The notes beneath the pieces were generated by a model. The model ran no database searches. It worked only from the letters and a program-made list of their open reading frames with translations, and had not been told where the DNA came from. A stretch of DNA of 64,000 nt from Algoriphagus ornithinivorans (lineage in GTDB: Bacteria; Bacteroidota; Bacteroidia; Cytophagales; Cyclobacteriaceae): assembly GCF_900115305.1 (NCBI RefSeq), contig NZ_FOVW01000003.1, positions 356,704 through 420,703 of the forward strand, in the 5' to 3' direction. Shown one piece after another: positions 17,223-26,391 of the stretch. The position numbers and the translations under genes were made by a program. How positions within the stretch are numbered: position 1 is the first letter of the stretch; every line of letters starts with the position of its first letter.

Positions 17223-18038
17223 TTACAATCTGTCAAGATAGCTCTGAACACTCTCCAGAATCATAGCATCCTGGGTCATCCCCTTTACTTTCTCAAACTG
17301 AGCTTTCGCTTTGTTTTTTTGATCGGCTTCGAAATAGCTGACAGCCAAGTAAAACTGCCCCTGAAGATTATCCGGATGATAACGAATCAATTCTTCAAAT
17401 CGTTCAGTCGCCTTTTTATATTGACCTGATTGCATGGACAAGATTCCCATATTAAATATGGCGTCTTCATTCTGCGGATCCTCTGCCAAAATCTCCCTCA
17501 GCATGGCTATACCTTGCATTGGATTGGCTGAAGACACATAAGTCATCGCAATCTTCGATTTCAAATCCATCCGAGTAGGATCATTATCCAATACTCGATT
17601 GAGGTAATCTCGGGTTTGTCCGGCAAGATAGGCTACCTTTTCCTGATCCAGCGCAAAGGTGAATGCTTCGAAATAAGCATTACCGGTTTCCTCAGCCAAA
17701 CTCAAATCGTTTGTCTGATTTGCTGCCAAACTCAAGAAGTAAGCCGCACTGTCGTACTTCCCCTTTTCCTGATATAGAGAAGCTAGCTGTCTCATGTCTT
17801 CAGAAATTGTTTCTGAGCCGGCGACTGCCTTTGCTTTCAACTGAGCTAATGTAGCTTCTTTTTCAGGAGAAAGCTCATTCTCATGCATGGTATTGGCAGA
17901 AGTTGATGGAGAATGTTCAGACTGGTTTTCACCTACTGTATTCTGAGCCTCATTATCCACTACAATTTTCGGCAGTGCATAAAGAGCCACTACCGCCGCA
18001 ACACCTATGATTATGAGAAAGAGCTGTGATTTTTTCAT
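17223..18038 (-). CDS. Membrane-anchored TPR protein
   Basis: A 271-aa protein with an N-terminal transmembrane anchor (about 5-22, LFLIIIGVAAVVALYALP). A polar Ser/Asn/Glu-rich linker (25-60) leads to TPR units to the end; clear ones are DAIFNMGILSMQSGQYKKATERF near 194-216 and NLQGQFYLAVSYFEADQKNKAKAQFEK near 225-251. The soluble part probably lies in the periplasm. It sits between HU and the bS22-like gene in one operon. The family is common in Bacteroidota next to HU and rng, but its partner is unknown. Confidence 0.85.
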   Translation of the reverse strand: MKKSQLFLIIIGVAAVVALYALPKIVVDNEAQNTVGENQSEHSPSTSANTMHENELSPEKEATLAQLKAKAVAGSETISEDMRQLASLYQEKGKYDSAAYFLSLAANQTNDLSLAEETGNAYFEAFTFALDQEKVAYLAGQTRDYLNRVLDNDPTRMDLKSKIAMTYVSSANPMQGIAMLREILAEDPQNEDAIFNMGILSMQSGQYKKATERFEELIRYHPDNLQGQFYLAVSYFEADQKNKAKAQFEKVKGMTQDAMILESVQSYLDRL

Positions 18039-18056
18039 GTCAAAGTCTCCTTAGAC

Positions 18057-18365
18057 TTAATCCTGAGGAGCTAGTTCCTTGATCTTTTTGCTGTTTTTGA
18101 TCTTCTCAATAAACACTTTGGAAGGCTTGAATGCCGGGATGTAGTGCTCATCGATTACGATCGCTGTATTTTTGGAGATGTTACGTGCAATTTTCTTAGC
18201 TCTCTTCTTGTTGATAAAGCTACCGAAACCTCTTACGTAAATGTTTTCTCCTTCAGACATAGAGTCTTTTACTACCTTGAAGAACGCCTCAATGGTCTGT
18301 GTCACATCATCCTTCTGGATTCCGGTTTTGTCCGAAATCTTGGTGATTACTTCTGCTTTTGTCAC
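18057..18365 (-). CDS. HU/IHF-family nucleoid DNA-binding protein
   Basis: A 102-aa protein of the HU/IHF fold. It starts MTKAEVITKISDKTGIQKDD (helical base), followed by IEAFFKVVKDSMSEGENIYVRGFGSF and a beta-arm that normally carries the RNPxT tip; here the region reads ARNISKNTAIVIDEHYIPAFKPSK. The usual proline of the tip is absent, so intercalation may differ. A 10-residue tail extends past the standard end. It is first in a four-gene minus operon and divergent from mutY, with about 145 bp between the two starts for both promoters. Confidence 0.93.
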   Translation of the reverse strand: MTKAEVITKISDKTGIQKDDVTQTIEAFFKVVKDSMSEGENIYVRGFGSFINKKRAKKIARNISKNTAIVIDEHYIPAFKPSKVFIEKIKNSKKIKELAPQD

Positions 18366-18510
18366 TGTGATTTTAATTTAGAAATTACGAAATAAGCTTA
18401 ACGACCTATTAACCAAGTGTTTTTGGGACTGCAAATGTACGAGATGCAATGCAATTAAAAAACAAATCCATAAAAATTCACCAGATTTACACGAAAGATT
18501 TTATACTTAC

Positions 18511-19581
18511 ATGAATAGCAAAGCTACTGATAATCAACTATTTTCCCATCAAATATTAAGTTGGTACAGGGCAAATCCAAGGGAACTTCCCTGGAGAGGA
18601 ATCCAAGATCCATATAAAATTTGGCTCTCAGAAATCATTCTCCAGCAAACCAGAGTTGCCCAGGGAATGCCTTATTATTTCAAATTCACCGAGGCCTATC
18701 CTACCGTGAAAGATTTGGCCCTTGCCCCGGAAGAAGAAGTACTTCGCCTTTGGCAAGGTCTGGGATATTACAGCCGAGCCAGAAACCTCCACAGCTGTGC
18801 AAAATACGTTTGGCATGAACTAGACGGGAATTTTCCGGAAACCTATAAAGAACTCCTATTATTAAAAGGTGTGGGAAGCTACACTGCTTCAGCAATTGCA
18901 AGTTTCGCTTTTGGAGAAGTCAAAGCAGTGGTAGACGGAAATGTATTTAGAGTCCTGGCACGCTATTTTGGAATTGAGACAGATATTGCCAGCGGCAAAG
19001 GCAAAAAACAATTTGAAGCCTTAGCTGACCAGTTAATACCGGCTGATCATCCAGGAGAATTCAATCAAGCCATGATGGACTTTGGGGCAAGGCATTGCAC
19101 CCCTGCCAATCCATCTTGTGATACCTGCCCTTTATCATCCTCCTGTTTTGCTTTGAATAACAAGATGGTCAAGGATCTTCCAGTGAAAATCAATAAGATT
19201 AAAATCAAGGAAAGACATCTACACTATTATGTAATCCGATGCGGAGAAAAGTGGGTATGGAAAAAAAGAAGTTCCGGCGATATCTGGGAAGGATTATTTG
19301 ATTTTCCACATGTGGAGCAAACGAAGGAAAATTCTGAATCTGAATTCAATTTGCCGGAAGCAGCAAAGACTCCAGTCAAGTTTCCGAAAAATTACCGACA
19401 TATTTTGTCACATCAGAAACTGAATGCTGTTTTCTCAGAGGTAGAATTTCCGGAAGAAAAAATCGCTCATCTCAATGAATGGGCCGAAAACAATGGCTTT
19501 TTACTGGTTGAAGAAGAAAAAATAGAATACTTGGCCAAGCCAAAGTTGATTGTGAACTTTTTGAACGATCAGGGCTTTTGA
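18511..19581 (+). CDS. mutY: A/G-specific adenine DNA glycosylase
   Basis: A 356-aa MutY that removes adenine mispaired with 8-oxoguanine. It has the minor-groove motif LQQTRVAQGMPYYFKF near 46-61 and the helix-hairpin-helix LLLKGVGSYTASAIASFAFG. The catalytic aspartate is in AVVDGNVFRVLARYFGI. An iron-sulfur loop shows the spacing C-x6-C-x2-C-x5-C (CTPANPSCDTCPLSSSC, about 197-213). The C-terminal NUDIX-like domain (about 230-350) recognises 8-oxoG. It is followed by ssb and gldE, a gene order I know from gliding Bacteroidota. Confidence 0.96.
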   Translation: MNSKATDNQLFSHQILSWYRANPRELPWRGIQDPYKIWLSEIILQQTRVAQGMPYYFKFTEAYPTVKDLALAPEEEVLRLWQGLGYYSRARNLHSCAKYVWHELDGNFPETYKELLLLKGVGSYTASAIASFAFGEVKAVVDGNVFRVLARYFGIETDIASGKGKKQFEALADQLIPADHPGEFNQAMMDFGARHCTPANPSCDTCPLSSSCFALNNKMVKDLPVKINKIKIKERHLHYYVIRCGEKWVWKKRSSGDIWEGLFDFPHVEQTKENSESEFNLPEAAKTPVKFPKNYRHILSHQKLNAVFSEVEFPEEKIAHLNEWAENNGFLLVEEEKIEYLAKPKLIVNFLNDQGF

Positions 19582-19622
19582 TTAACTTCAAAAATTAGAT
19601 CTAGAATTATAAATAAGAAGCT

Positions 19623-20096
19623 ATGGCAGGAGTAAATAAAGTGATCCTTTTGGGGAATTTAGGAGCAGACCCGGAAGTGAAATATTTAGAAGGCGACAAC
19701 GTAGTAGCAAATTTGAGATTGGCTACAACTGAATCTTACAAGGACAGAAATGGAAACCGTGTAGATCAGACCGAATGGCACGATTTGGAGCTTTGGGGTG
19801 GTCAGGCGAAAATTGCCGAGCAGTACCTGAAAAAGGGAATGCAAATCTACGTGGAAGGAAAGATCAAATCCGATACTTGGCAGGATGATCAGGGCCAAAA
19901 TAGAAAAAGGACCAAAATCAGAGTTTTAAGTTTTACCATGCTTGGCTCTAAACAAGAAAATCCGGGACAGGAAAGTAGCGGAATGGGAGCACCTGCTAGC
20001 CAATCCAGACCTAACCCCGCACCTGCTGCCACAGGAGGAGGAAATCAAGGACCGGATCTTAGTCCGGATACAGAAGATGACGATTTACCATTCTGA
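19623..20096 (+). CDS. ssb: Single-stranded DNA-binding protein
   Basis: A 157-aa SSB. The OB-fold (about 4-108) starts NKVILLGNLGADPEVKYL and includes TEWHDLELWGGQAKIAEQYL near 56-75. A Gly/Pro/Gln-rich flexible linker (about 115-145) leads to the acidic tip DTEDDDLPF, which is the docking tail for DNA repair and replication partners. Start ATG at 19623, 41 bp after mutY. Length and tail are normal for a housekeeping SSB. Confidence 0.97.
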   Translation: MAGVNKVILLGNLGADPEVKYLEGDNVVANLRLATTESYKDRNGNRVDQTEWHDLELWGGQAKIAEQYLKKGMQIYVEGKIKSDTWQDDQGQNRKRTKIRVLSFTMLGSKQENPGQESSGMGAPASQSRPNPAPAATGGGNQGPDLSPDTEDDDLPF

Positions 20097-20099
20097 TTC

Positions 20100-20130
20100 A
20101 ATTCCCCTGAAGTTGATATTCAGGGGAATT
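20100..20130 (+). terminator. Hairpin after ssb, overlapping a gldE promoter
   Basis: Perfect 12-bp inverted repeat AATTCCCCTGAA / TTCAGGGGAATT with a 7-nt loop, 3 nt after the ssb stop, then GTTTAATTTT. It can end ssb transcripts, although the T-run is interrupted. Confidence 0.7.
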
Positions 20131-20141
20131 GTTTAATTTTG
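20113..20141 (+). promoter_or_regulatory. Candidate gldE promoter
   Basis: TTG at 20113-20115 and TAATTTTG at 20134-20141 (an exact TAnnTTTG) are 18 nt apart, fitting the Bacteroidota -33/-7 pattern. The -7 begins 30 nt before the gldE start codon. The -33 lies in the loop of the ssb hairpin. Confidence 0.55.
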
Positions 20142-20163
20142 CATCAAACATCTCGTTTAGTAC

Positions 20164-21513
20164 ATGGACGACCCTTACCCGAGTTGGTATTTACTTACTC
20201 AAATTACTCAGCCCTCCGTAGGGTACCTTTTATTTAACGGTTTACTTTTTATTCTCCTGTTGCTTGGCTCTGCCTTAGTTTCAGGCTCAGAGGTGGCTTT
20301 TTTCTCTCTTTCCAATGAGGACTTAGAGTCCATTGCCGATGAAGAGACTAAAAATGGTAAGCATGTTGCCAGGCTCCTTCGTAGCCCCAAACAATTACTC
20401 AGTACTATTCTCATTCTGAATAACCTGATCAACATTGCGATAGTCACCTTGACCACATTCGTTTCCTGGAGTATTTTTGGAATGAACGCAACAGGCATAG
20501 TGGTGATCATGATACAAACTATCGGTGTCACTTTCGCTATCGTGTTTTTTGGGGAAATTGTACCAAAAGTATATGCCAACAAGGCCAAAATTGAATTCAG
20601 CCTTATCATGGCCCCGACCATCAATTTTTTCTCAACCATCCTCAAGCCTATCTCCCTCTTTCTAATGGCAATCAGTAACCTAATTGAAAGAAAAATAGAA
20701 AAGAAAGGCTATTCACTTTCGGTTGATGAATTAAACCAAGCCTTAGAAATTACTACTGAAGATGCTCCTAATGAAGAAAAGGACATTTTAAGAGGTATCG
20801 TAAACTTTGGAACTCTTTCTGTAAAGCAGGTGATGAGAAGCCGGATGGAAATTACCGCCGTTGACACCGAGATGGATTTTCATGAATTGATGGATAAAAT
20901 CAATAAAAGCGGTTATTCCAGAATTCCGGTTTATCATGAAACCATAGACAATATTGAAGGCATCTTATATATCAAGGATCTTCTTCCTTATATAGAGCGG
21001 GATGAAAATTTTGCCTGGAAAGAATTAATACGAAAAAGCTTTTTCGTTCCGGAAAATAAAAGAGTAGATACCTTACTAAAGGATTTCCAGCAAAAAAGAG
21101 TCCACATGGCCATCGTGGTAGATGAATATGGAGGAACTTCAGGCTTGGTAACTTTAGAGGATTTGATAGAGGAAATCATTGGAGAAATCAACGATGAGTT
21201 CGATGATAAGGACGATATGTTTTTTCAGGAGATCGATTCCTCCACTTTCATATTTGAAGGAAAAATATCCTTGAATGACTTTTGCAAAAAACTGGATCTT
21301 GATTCCCAAATCTTTGATGATGTCAAAGGCGAAAGTGAATCTTTGGGAGGTCTTTTGTTAGAATTGAATAATAAGCTTCCTAAAAATGGAACAAAAATCC
21401 ATTTTGAATATTTTGAATTTACCATCTTGGCAGTAGATGCCAGAAGAATCAAAAAGGTAAAAGTACATCTGAAAGATCAGCATCAAGATGGGTCTCATCC
21501 ATTCACGGATTGA
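20164..21513 (+). CDS. gldE: Gliding-motility-associated membrane protein GldE (CNNM/CorC type)
   Basis: A 449-aa protein of the hemolysin C/CorC group. It has an N-terminal CNNM (DUF21) membrane domain with about four helices between 20 and 185 and the signature GSEVAFFSLSNEDLESIADE. Two CBS domains follow (about 205-325), including VKQVMRSRMEITAVDTEMDF and IVVDEYGGTSGLVTLEDLIEEI. A transporter-associated CorC-HlyC domain ends the protein (about 340-435). The assignment to GldE rather than a generic CorC rests on its position directly after mutY-ssb. The usual partner gene gldD does not follow; the next gene is gltB after a 386-bp gap. Confidence 0.85.
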   Translation: MDDPYPSWYLLTQITQPSVGYLLFNGLLFILLLLGSALVSGSEVAFFSLSNEDLESIADEETKNGKHVARLLRSPKQLLSTILILNNLINIAIVTLTTFVSWSIFGMNATGIVVIMIQTIGVTFAIVFFGEIVPKVYANKAKIEFSLIMAPTINFFSTILKPISLFLMAISNLIERKIEKKGYSLSVDELNQALEITTEDAPNEEKDILRGIVNFGTLSVKQVMRSRMEITAVDTEMDFHELMDKINKSGYSRIPVYHETIDNIEGILYIKDLLPYIERDENFAWKELIRKSFFVPENKRVDTLLKDFQQKRVHMAIVVDEYGGTSGLVTLEDLIEEIIGEINDEFDDKDDMFFQEIDSSTFIFEGKISLNDFCKKLDLDSQIFDDVKGESESLGGLLLELNNKLPKNGTKIHFEYFEFTILAVDARRIKKVKVHLKDQHQDGSHPFTD

Positions 21514-21899
21514 TTCACTCATTTTTAGTTAAATAAGTATTACAAAATATTATTTGGCTTTCGAAATCGATTGAGTAAAAAAGAGTTGCTATTAGAGAAA
21601 AATAAGCTGTAAAATTTTTTATTATTTTTTCCGTAAACCAGATTTCAGGCACTTTGCAGAAAAATCACACAATTGAAGCTAAAACAGGTTAAATTTTTAC
21701 CCCAATTTTTTAAAAAAACTGTTTTTAAAACGGATATTATTAATTTTTAGGACCTCTTTTTATTTAATAAATAATTAAAAAAAATCTAATTCATCAGAAA
21801 ATTATCAGCAAAAGCTTGGTTTCATTGCCTTTATTTTAACAAAAGGATTTTTTTTCGTATTTTTTGGAAATTTTGAACCTATTAAATCTATTGAAATAT
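21514..21899. other. AT-rich leader region before gltB, no gene seen
   Basis: 386 bp, strongly AT-rich, with many runs of four to eight A or T and an A/T inverted motif around 21708-21731. I see no credible reading frame, tRNA or known riboswitch fold. It probably holds the gltB promoter and a long 5' leader; a TATTTTTTGG near 21859-21868 is a one-base variant of the -7 element. Confidence 0.5.
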
Positions 21900-24800
21900 A
21901 TGCAAAAAGGGTTATACCGCTCAGAATTTGAGCATGACTCCTGCGGCATTGGCGCTGTGGTGGACTTGACTGGGAATCCCACTCATGAAACAATCAGTGA
22001 CGCCTTATATATGCTTAGCAATATGGAGCACCGAGGTGGCCGGGGTTCAGATCCTAAAACCGGAGACGGAGCAGGTGTATTAATTCAGGTTCCTCATGAC
22101 TTTCTAAAAGATATTACCGCAAGGACAGAAATCAGTCTACCCGAAAAAGGATACTACGGGGTAGGTATGACTTTTTTTCCCAGAAATAAGCAACTTTTCA
22201 AAAAATCAAAGGAGCTACTGAACCAGATCATTGAAGATCTTGACTTTGAACTCATTGGCTATAGACCTGTTCCGGTAGACGAAACAGTTCCAGGATCAGG
22301 AGCATTGGAAGTTATGCCCAATATTGAGCAGCTTTTTGTCAAGCACAAAAAAGGGCTCACCGGGATTGCTTTGGAAAGAAAACTGTATGTACTAAGAAAC
22401 TTTGCTACTTCTGAGGTCAATTCCAAGATCCCTGGTGTCAACCAATCTTTCTATTTTGCCTCCTTCAGTAGCCTGACCTTAATCTACAAAGGTCAGTTGA
22501 GAACTGATCAGGTTTTACCCTTTTACAAGGATTTACAAAACGGTAAAATAGAATCTGCTTTTGCAATCGTCCATTCAAGATTTTCCACCAATACATTCCC
22601 TAATTGGAGATTGGCTCAGCCATTCAGATTTCTTTCTCACAATGGTGAAATAAACACCATCAGAGGAAATTTGAATAAAATGAAATCTAAGGAAACGCTG
22701 ATGAAAACTCAGTTTTTCTCTGATGAAGAACTGGAAAAACTGATGCCTATCACCAATAAGCTGAACTCAGACTCAGCCAACTTGGATGCCATGGTGGAGC
22801 TATTGACATTGAGCGGAAGATCCTTGCCTCATGCTATGATGATGCTGGTACCTGAAGCTTGGCAGGATAACGAGGTCATGGACAGAGACCGAAAGGCATT
22901 TTATAAATTTCACGCCTCCTTAGTGGAGCCCTGGGATGGTCCTGCAGCCCTTTTGTTTACAGATGGAAAATCAGTAGGCGCCACTTTGGATAGAAATGGT
23001 CTGAGACCACTTCGCTATTTCATCACCAAAGACCAACGATTAATCCTTTCCTCAGAAGCCGGAGCTTTGCCAATTCGGGAAGCTACAATTACTGAAAAAG
23101 GTAGAATCAGTCCTGGAAGAATGCTTTGGGCCGATTTGGAAAAAGGAAAAGTACTCTTTGATGAGGAAGTCAAGGGAGAAATATGCCGAAAGCAGCCTTA
23201 TGAACAATGGGTAAATGAACAGCGGATCAAGTTAAGGCTGGAGCCAGACCCAGAAACTTTGAGTCATCCATATTCCACAGAAAATATTAAGAAATGCCAA
23301 ACGGTATTTGGCTATACGTCTGAGGAACTGAAAGTGGTCCTAGGACCTATGGGTAAAAGCGGGCAAGAAGCTATCGGTTCCATGGGAGCAGATACACCGC
23401 TTGCTGTCTTATCCAAGCAAAGCCAACATATCGCCAATTATTTCAAGCAATTATTTGCGCAGGTAAGTAATCCACCGATTGATCCGATTCGGGAGCGAAT
23501 GGTGATGTCCCTCTTCACTAGAATTGGTGAAGGACACAATATACTAGAAGAAAGCCCTCAGCATACTCGACAAATCCATATCTCTCAGCCTGTATTGCTC
23601 AACGAGTCTCTGGAAAAAATCCAGAATATGGAAGGCCAAGGCTATAGAGCTAAGAAGTTGTTTGCTCATTTTAACGCAGACCATCAGCCAGGCAGATTAT
23701 TGGAAGCATTGGATAAGCTTTGTCAGGAAGCAGAGGATGCCATTGCCGAGCGAAAAAATATTCTGATCATTTCAGACAGAAATAGCAATGAAGAATGGGC
23801 ACCAATTCCATCTTTATTGGCGATCGGTGCTGTGCATCACCACCTGGTTAAAAAGAAGATAAGAACCAAAGCCGGTTTGGTACTTGAATCAGGAGACATA
23901 CGGGAAACCCATCATTTTGCAACAGCAATTGGTTATGGGGTTTCTGCAATCAATCCATATCTGGCGCTGGAGTCTTTATTGGACATGTTCCAAAAAGGCA
24001 TGTTCCCGGAAGTAAAAGATCAGAAAACATTATTTTATAACTATCAAAAAGCCATAGGAAAAGGATTATTGAAGGTTCTTTCCAAAATGGGAATTTCTAC
24101 ACTTCAATCTTATCAGGGAGCTCAGATTTTCGAAGCCATTGGATTAGGACCTGAAGTCATAGACAGATGCTTCAAAGGCACCATCTCCAGAATCTCTGGA
24201 GTTTCATTTGATGAACTTGCGGAAGAGGTGTTGATCCGTCATAGAGCGGCTTATCATACAGAAAGTCCTGTTTTAGAAACCGGAGGTGTTTACCAATGGA
24301 AAAGAAGGGGGGAAAAACACCTTTTCAATCCTGAAACCATCCATTTGCTTCAAAAGTCAACCCGACTCAACGATTACGGACTGTACAAGAAATTTGCTGA
24401 TAAAATCAACGAGCAGTCAAAAGATGCTTTGACTTTAAGAGGATTATTCGAGTTCAAGAAGAGAATTTCGGTACCTCTGGAAGAAGTCGAGCCTGCAGAA
24501 AGCATCATGAGAAGATTTGCAACAGGAGCTATGTCTTTTGGGTCAATTTCTCATGAAGCTCATACTACTCTTGCCATCGCCATGAACCGTATCGGAGCTA
24601 AAAGCAACTCTGGAGAAGGTGGAGAGGATGAAATCCGTTTTCAGAAAAAAGAAAATGGGGATTGGGAAAGATCTGCGATCAAGCAAGTGGCATCGGGAAG
24701 GTTTGGAGTAACCAGTAATTACCTGACTAATGCAGCAGAACTCCAAATTAAAATGGCACAGGGAGCCAAGCCTGGTGAGGGTGGACAATTACCTGGCCAC

Positions 24801-26390
24801 AAGGTAGACGAGTGGATAGGAAAAGTTCGCCATTCTACCCCGGGGGTAGGCCTCATTTCGCCTCCTCCCCATCACGATATTTATTCAATTGAGGATTTGG
24901 CTCAGTTGATTTATGATTTGAAAAATGCCAATAGAAAGGCTAGAATCAATGTGAAGCTGGTATCCCAAGCCGGAGTAGGAACTGTGGCAGCCGGAGTAGC
25001 TAAAGCAATGGCTGATGTGATTTTGATTTCAGGAGCAGATGGAGGTACAGGCGCCTCTCCGCTCTCTTCCATCAGACATGCAGGCTTGCCATGGGAGTTG
25101 GGACTTTCAGAAGCGCATCAAACCTTGGTAAAAAACAACCTGAGAAGCAGAGTAGTGCTTCAGACGGATGGACAATTGAGAACCGGAAGGGATTTGGCAA
25201 TCGCAACACTTTTAGGTGCTGAGGAGTGGGGAATTTCAACCGCCGCCTTAGTAGTAGAAGGCTGTATCATGATGAGAAAATGTCATCTTAACACCTGTCC
25301 TGTAGGTATAGCCACCCAAAATCCTGAACTGAGAAAACTCTTTACGGGAGACCCTGAGCATGTAGTGAATTATTTCTATTTCTTGGTTCAAGACTTGAGA
25401 GAAATCATGGCATCCTTGGGTTTCAAAACCATAGACGAAATGGTGGGCCAAAGTCATGTATTGCAATCCACCGGTCATCTGAATCATTGGAAATGGGATA
25501 AGGTAGACCTATCACCAATCTTCCATAGAGTGGAAGTACCGGATCATGTGGGTATCCACAAACAGATCGATCAGGATTGGGATTTGAAGGAAGTATTGGA
25601 TAGAAAACTTATCAAAGCAGCTCTTCCATCCTTGGAACAGGCGATTGCAGTTTCTGGCCACTTTCAAATCAAAAATACAGACCGTGCAGTCGGTGCTATG
25701 CTTTCCAATGAGATTTCCAAAATTTATGGAAGTGTAGGATTACCGGATGATACCATTCAATTCAAGTTTACGGGTTCTGCGGGACAGACTTTTGGTGGTT
25801 TTTTGACTAAAGGTGTAAGCTTTGAACTGGAAGGAGAGGCTAATGATTACTTCGGAAAAGGACTATCCGGAGGAAGGCTGACAATCTATCCAAGCCGAAA
25901 TGCCAAGTTCAAACCTGAGGAAAATATCATCATAGGGAATGTGGCATTTTATGGAGCTACTTCCGGTGAAGCCTATATTAATGGTAAAGGTGGAGAAAGA
26001 TTCTGTGTGAGAAACTCCGGTGTCAAAACTGTAGTGGAAGGAATCGGAGATCATGGCTGTGAGTATATGACAGGAGGATTAGTCGTCAATCTTGGTGAGA
26101 TAGGAAGAAATTTCGCTGCCGGTATGAGTGGTGGAATAGCTTATATTTTGCACGATTATATCACAGAAGTCAACCCTGAATTGGTGGATATTGATCCTTT
26201 GACAGAAGAGGATTACAACACCATCAAATCCTTTGTGAAAAGGCATGTTAAGCTGACGAATAGTGCTTTGGGAAGTCAATACTTGGAGGATTGGGAAAAG
26301 TCCAAGCTCAAATTTATCAAGGTGATTCCTAGAGATTACAAGGCAGTTTTGGAGAAAAGAGCATTAGAACAATCAAAATCATTGGTGTAA
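21900..26390 (+). CDS. gltB: Glutamate synthase large (alpha) subunit
   Basis: 1496 aa from ATG at 21900 (MQKGLYRSEFEHDSCGIGAV); an in-frame TTG at 21864 is less likely. A short propeptide precedes the glutaminase nucleophile Cys (HDSCGIG, about residue 15), which becomes the mature N-terminus. The GATase domain covers about 15-430. A central domain and an FMN-binding barrel follow, containing SGADGGTGASPLSSI and the 3Fe-4S cysteines in CIMMRKCHLNTC (C-x5-C-x4-C). The GXGXG beta-helix domain at the end includes GGLVVNLGEIGRNFAAGMSG. It makes glutamate from glutamine and 2-oxoglutarate with GltD, whose gene starts 1 bp after the stop. Confidence 0.98.
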   Translation: MQKGLYRSEFEHDSCGIGAVVDLTGNPTHETISDALYMLSNMEHRGGRGSDPKTGDGAGVLIQVPHDFLKDITARTEISLPEKGYYGVGMTFFPRNKQLFKKSKELLNQIIEDLDFELIGYRPVPVDETVPGSGALEVMPNIEQLFVKHKKGLTGIALERKLYVLRNFATSEVNSKIPGVNQSFYFASFSSLTLIYKGQLRTDQVLPFYKDLQNGKIESAFAIVHSRFSTNTFPNWRLAQPFRFLSHNGEINTIRGNLNKMKSKETLMKTQFFSDEELEKLMPITNKLNSDSANLDAMVELLTLSGRSLPHAMMMLVPEAWQDNEVMDRDRKAFYKFHASLVEPWDGPAALLFTDGKSVGATLDRNGLRPLRYFITKDQRLILSSEAGALPIREATITEKGRISPGRMLWADLEKGKVLFDEEVKGEICRKQPYEQWVNEQRIKLRLEPDPETLSHPYSTENIKKCQTVFGYTSEELKVVLGPMGKSGQEAIGSMGADTPLAVLSKQSQHIANYFKQLFAQVSNPPIDPIRERMVMSLFTRIGEGHNILEESPQHTRQIHISQPVLLNESLEKIQNMEGQGYRAKKLFAHFNADHQPGRLLEALDKLCQEAEDAIAERKNILIISDRNSNEEWAPIPSLLAIGAVHHHLVKKKIRTKAGLVLESGDIRETHHFATAIGYGVSAINPYLALESLLDMFQKGMFPEVKDQKTLFYNYQKAIGKGLLKVLSKMGISTLQSYQGAQIFEAIGLGPEVIDRCFKGTISRISGVSFDELAEEVLIRHRAAYHTESPVLETGGVYQWKRRGEKHLFNPETIHLLQKSTRLNDYGLYKKFADKINEQSKDALTLRGLFEFKKRISVPLEEVEPAESIMRRFATGAMSFGSISHEAHTTLAIAMNRIGAKSNSGEGGEDEIRFQKKENGDWERSAIKQVASGRFGVTSNYLTNAAELQIKMAQGAKPGEGGQLPGHKVDEWIGKVRHSTPGVGLISPPPHHDIYSIEDLAQLIYDLKNANRKARINVKLVSQAGVGTVAAGVAKAMADVILISGADGGTGASPLSSIRHAGLPWELGLSEAHQTLVKNNLRSRVVLQTDGQLRTGRDLAIATLLGAEEWGISTAALVVEGCIMMRKCHLNTCPVGIATQNPELRKLFTGDPEHVVNYFYFLVQDLREIMASLGFKTIDEMVGQSHVLQSTGHLNHWKWDKVDLSPIFHRVEVPDHVGIHKQIDQDWDLKEVLDRKLIKAALPSLEQAIAVSGHFQIKNTDRAVGAMLSNEISKIYGSVGLPDDTIQFKFTGSAGQTFGGFLTKGVSFELEGEANDYFGKGLSGGRLTIYPSRNAKFKPEENIIIGNVAFYGATSGEAYINGKGGERFCVRNSGVKTVVEGIGDHGCEYMTGGLVVNLGEIGRNFAAGMSGGIAYILHDYITEVNPELVDIDPLTEEDYNTIKSFVKRHVKLTNSALGSQYLEDWEKSKLKFIKVIPRDYKAVLEKRALEQSKSLV

Positions 26391-26391
26391 G

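Noticed and set aside
21864..21899. TTG start for gltB
   Set aside because: The propeptide from ATG 21900 already has normal length before the catalytic Cys.
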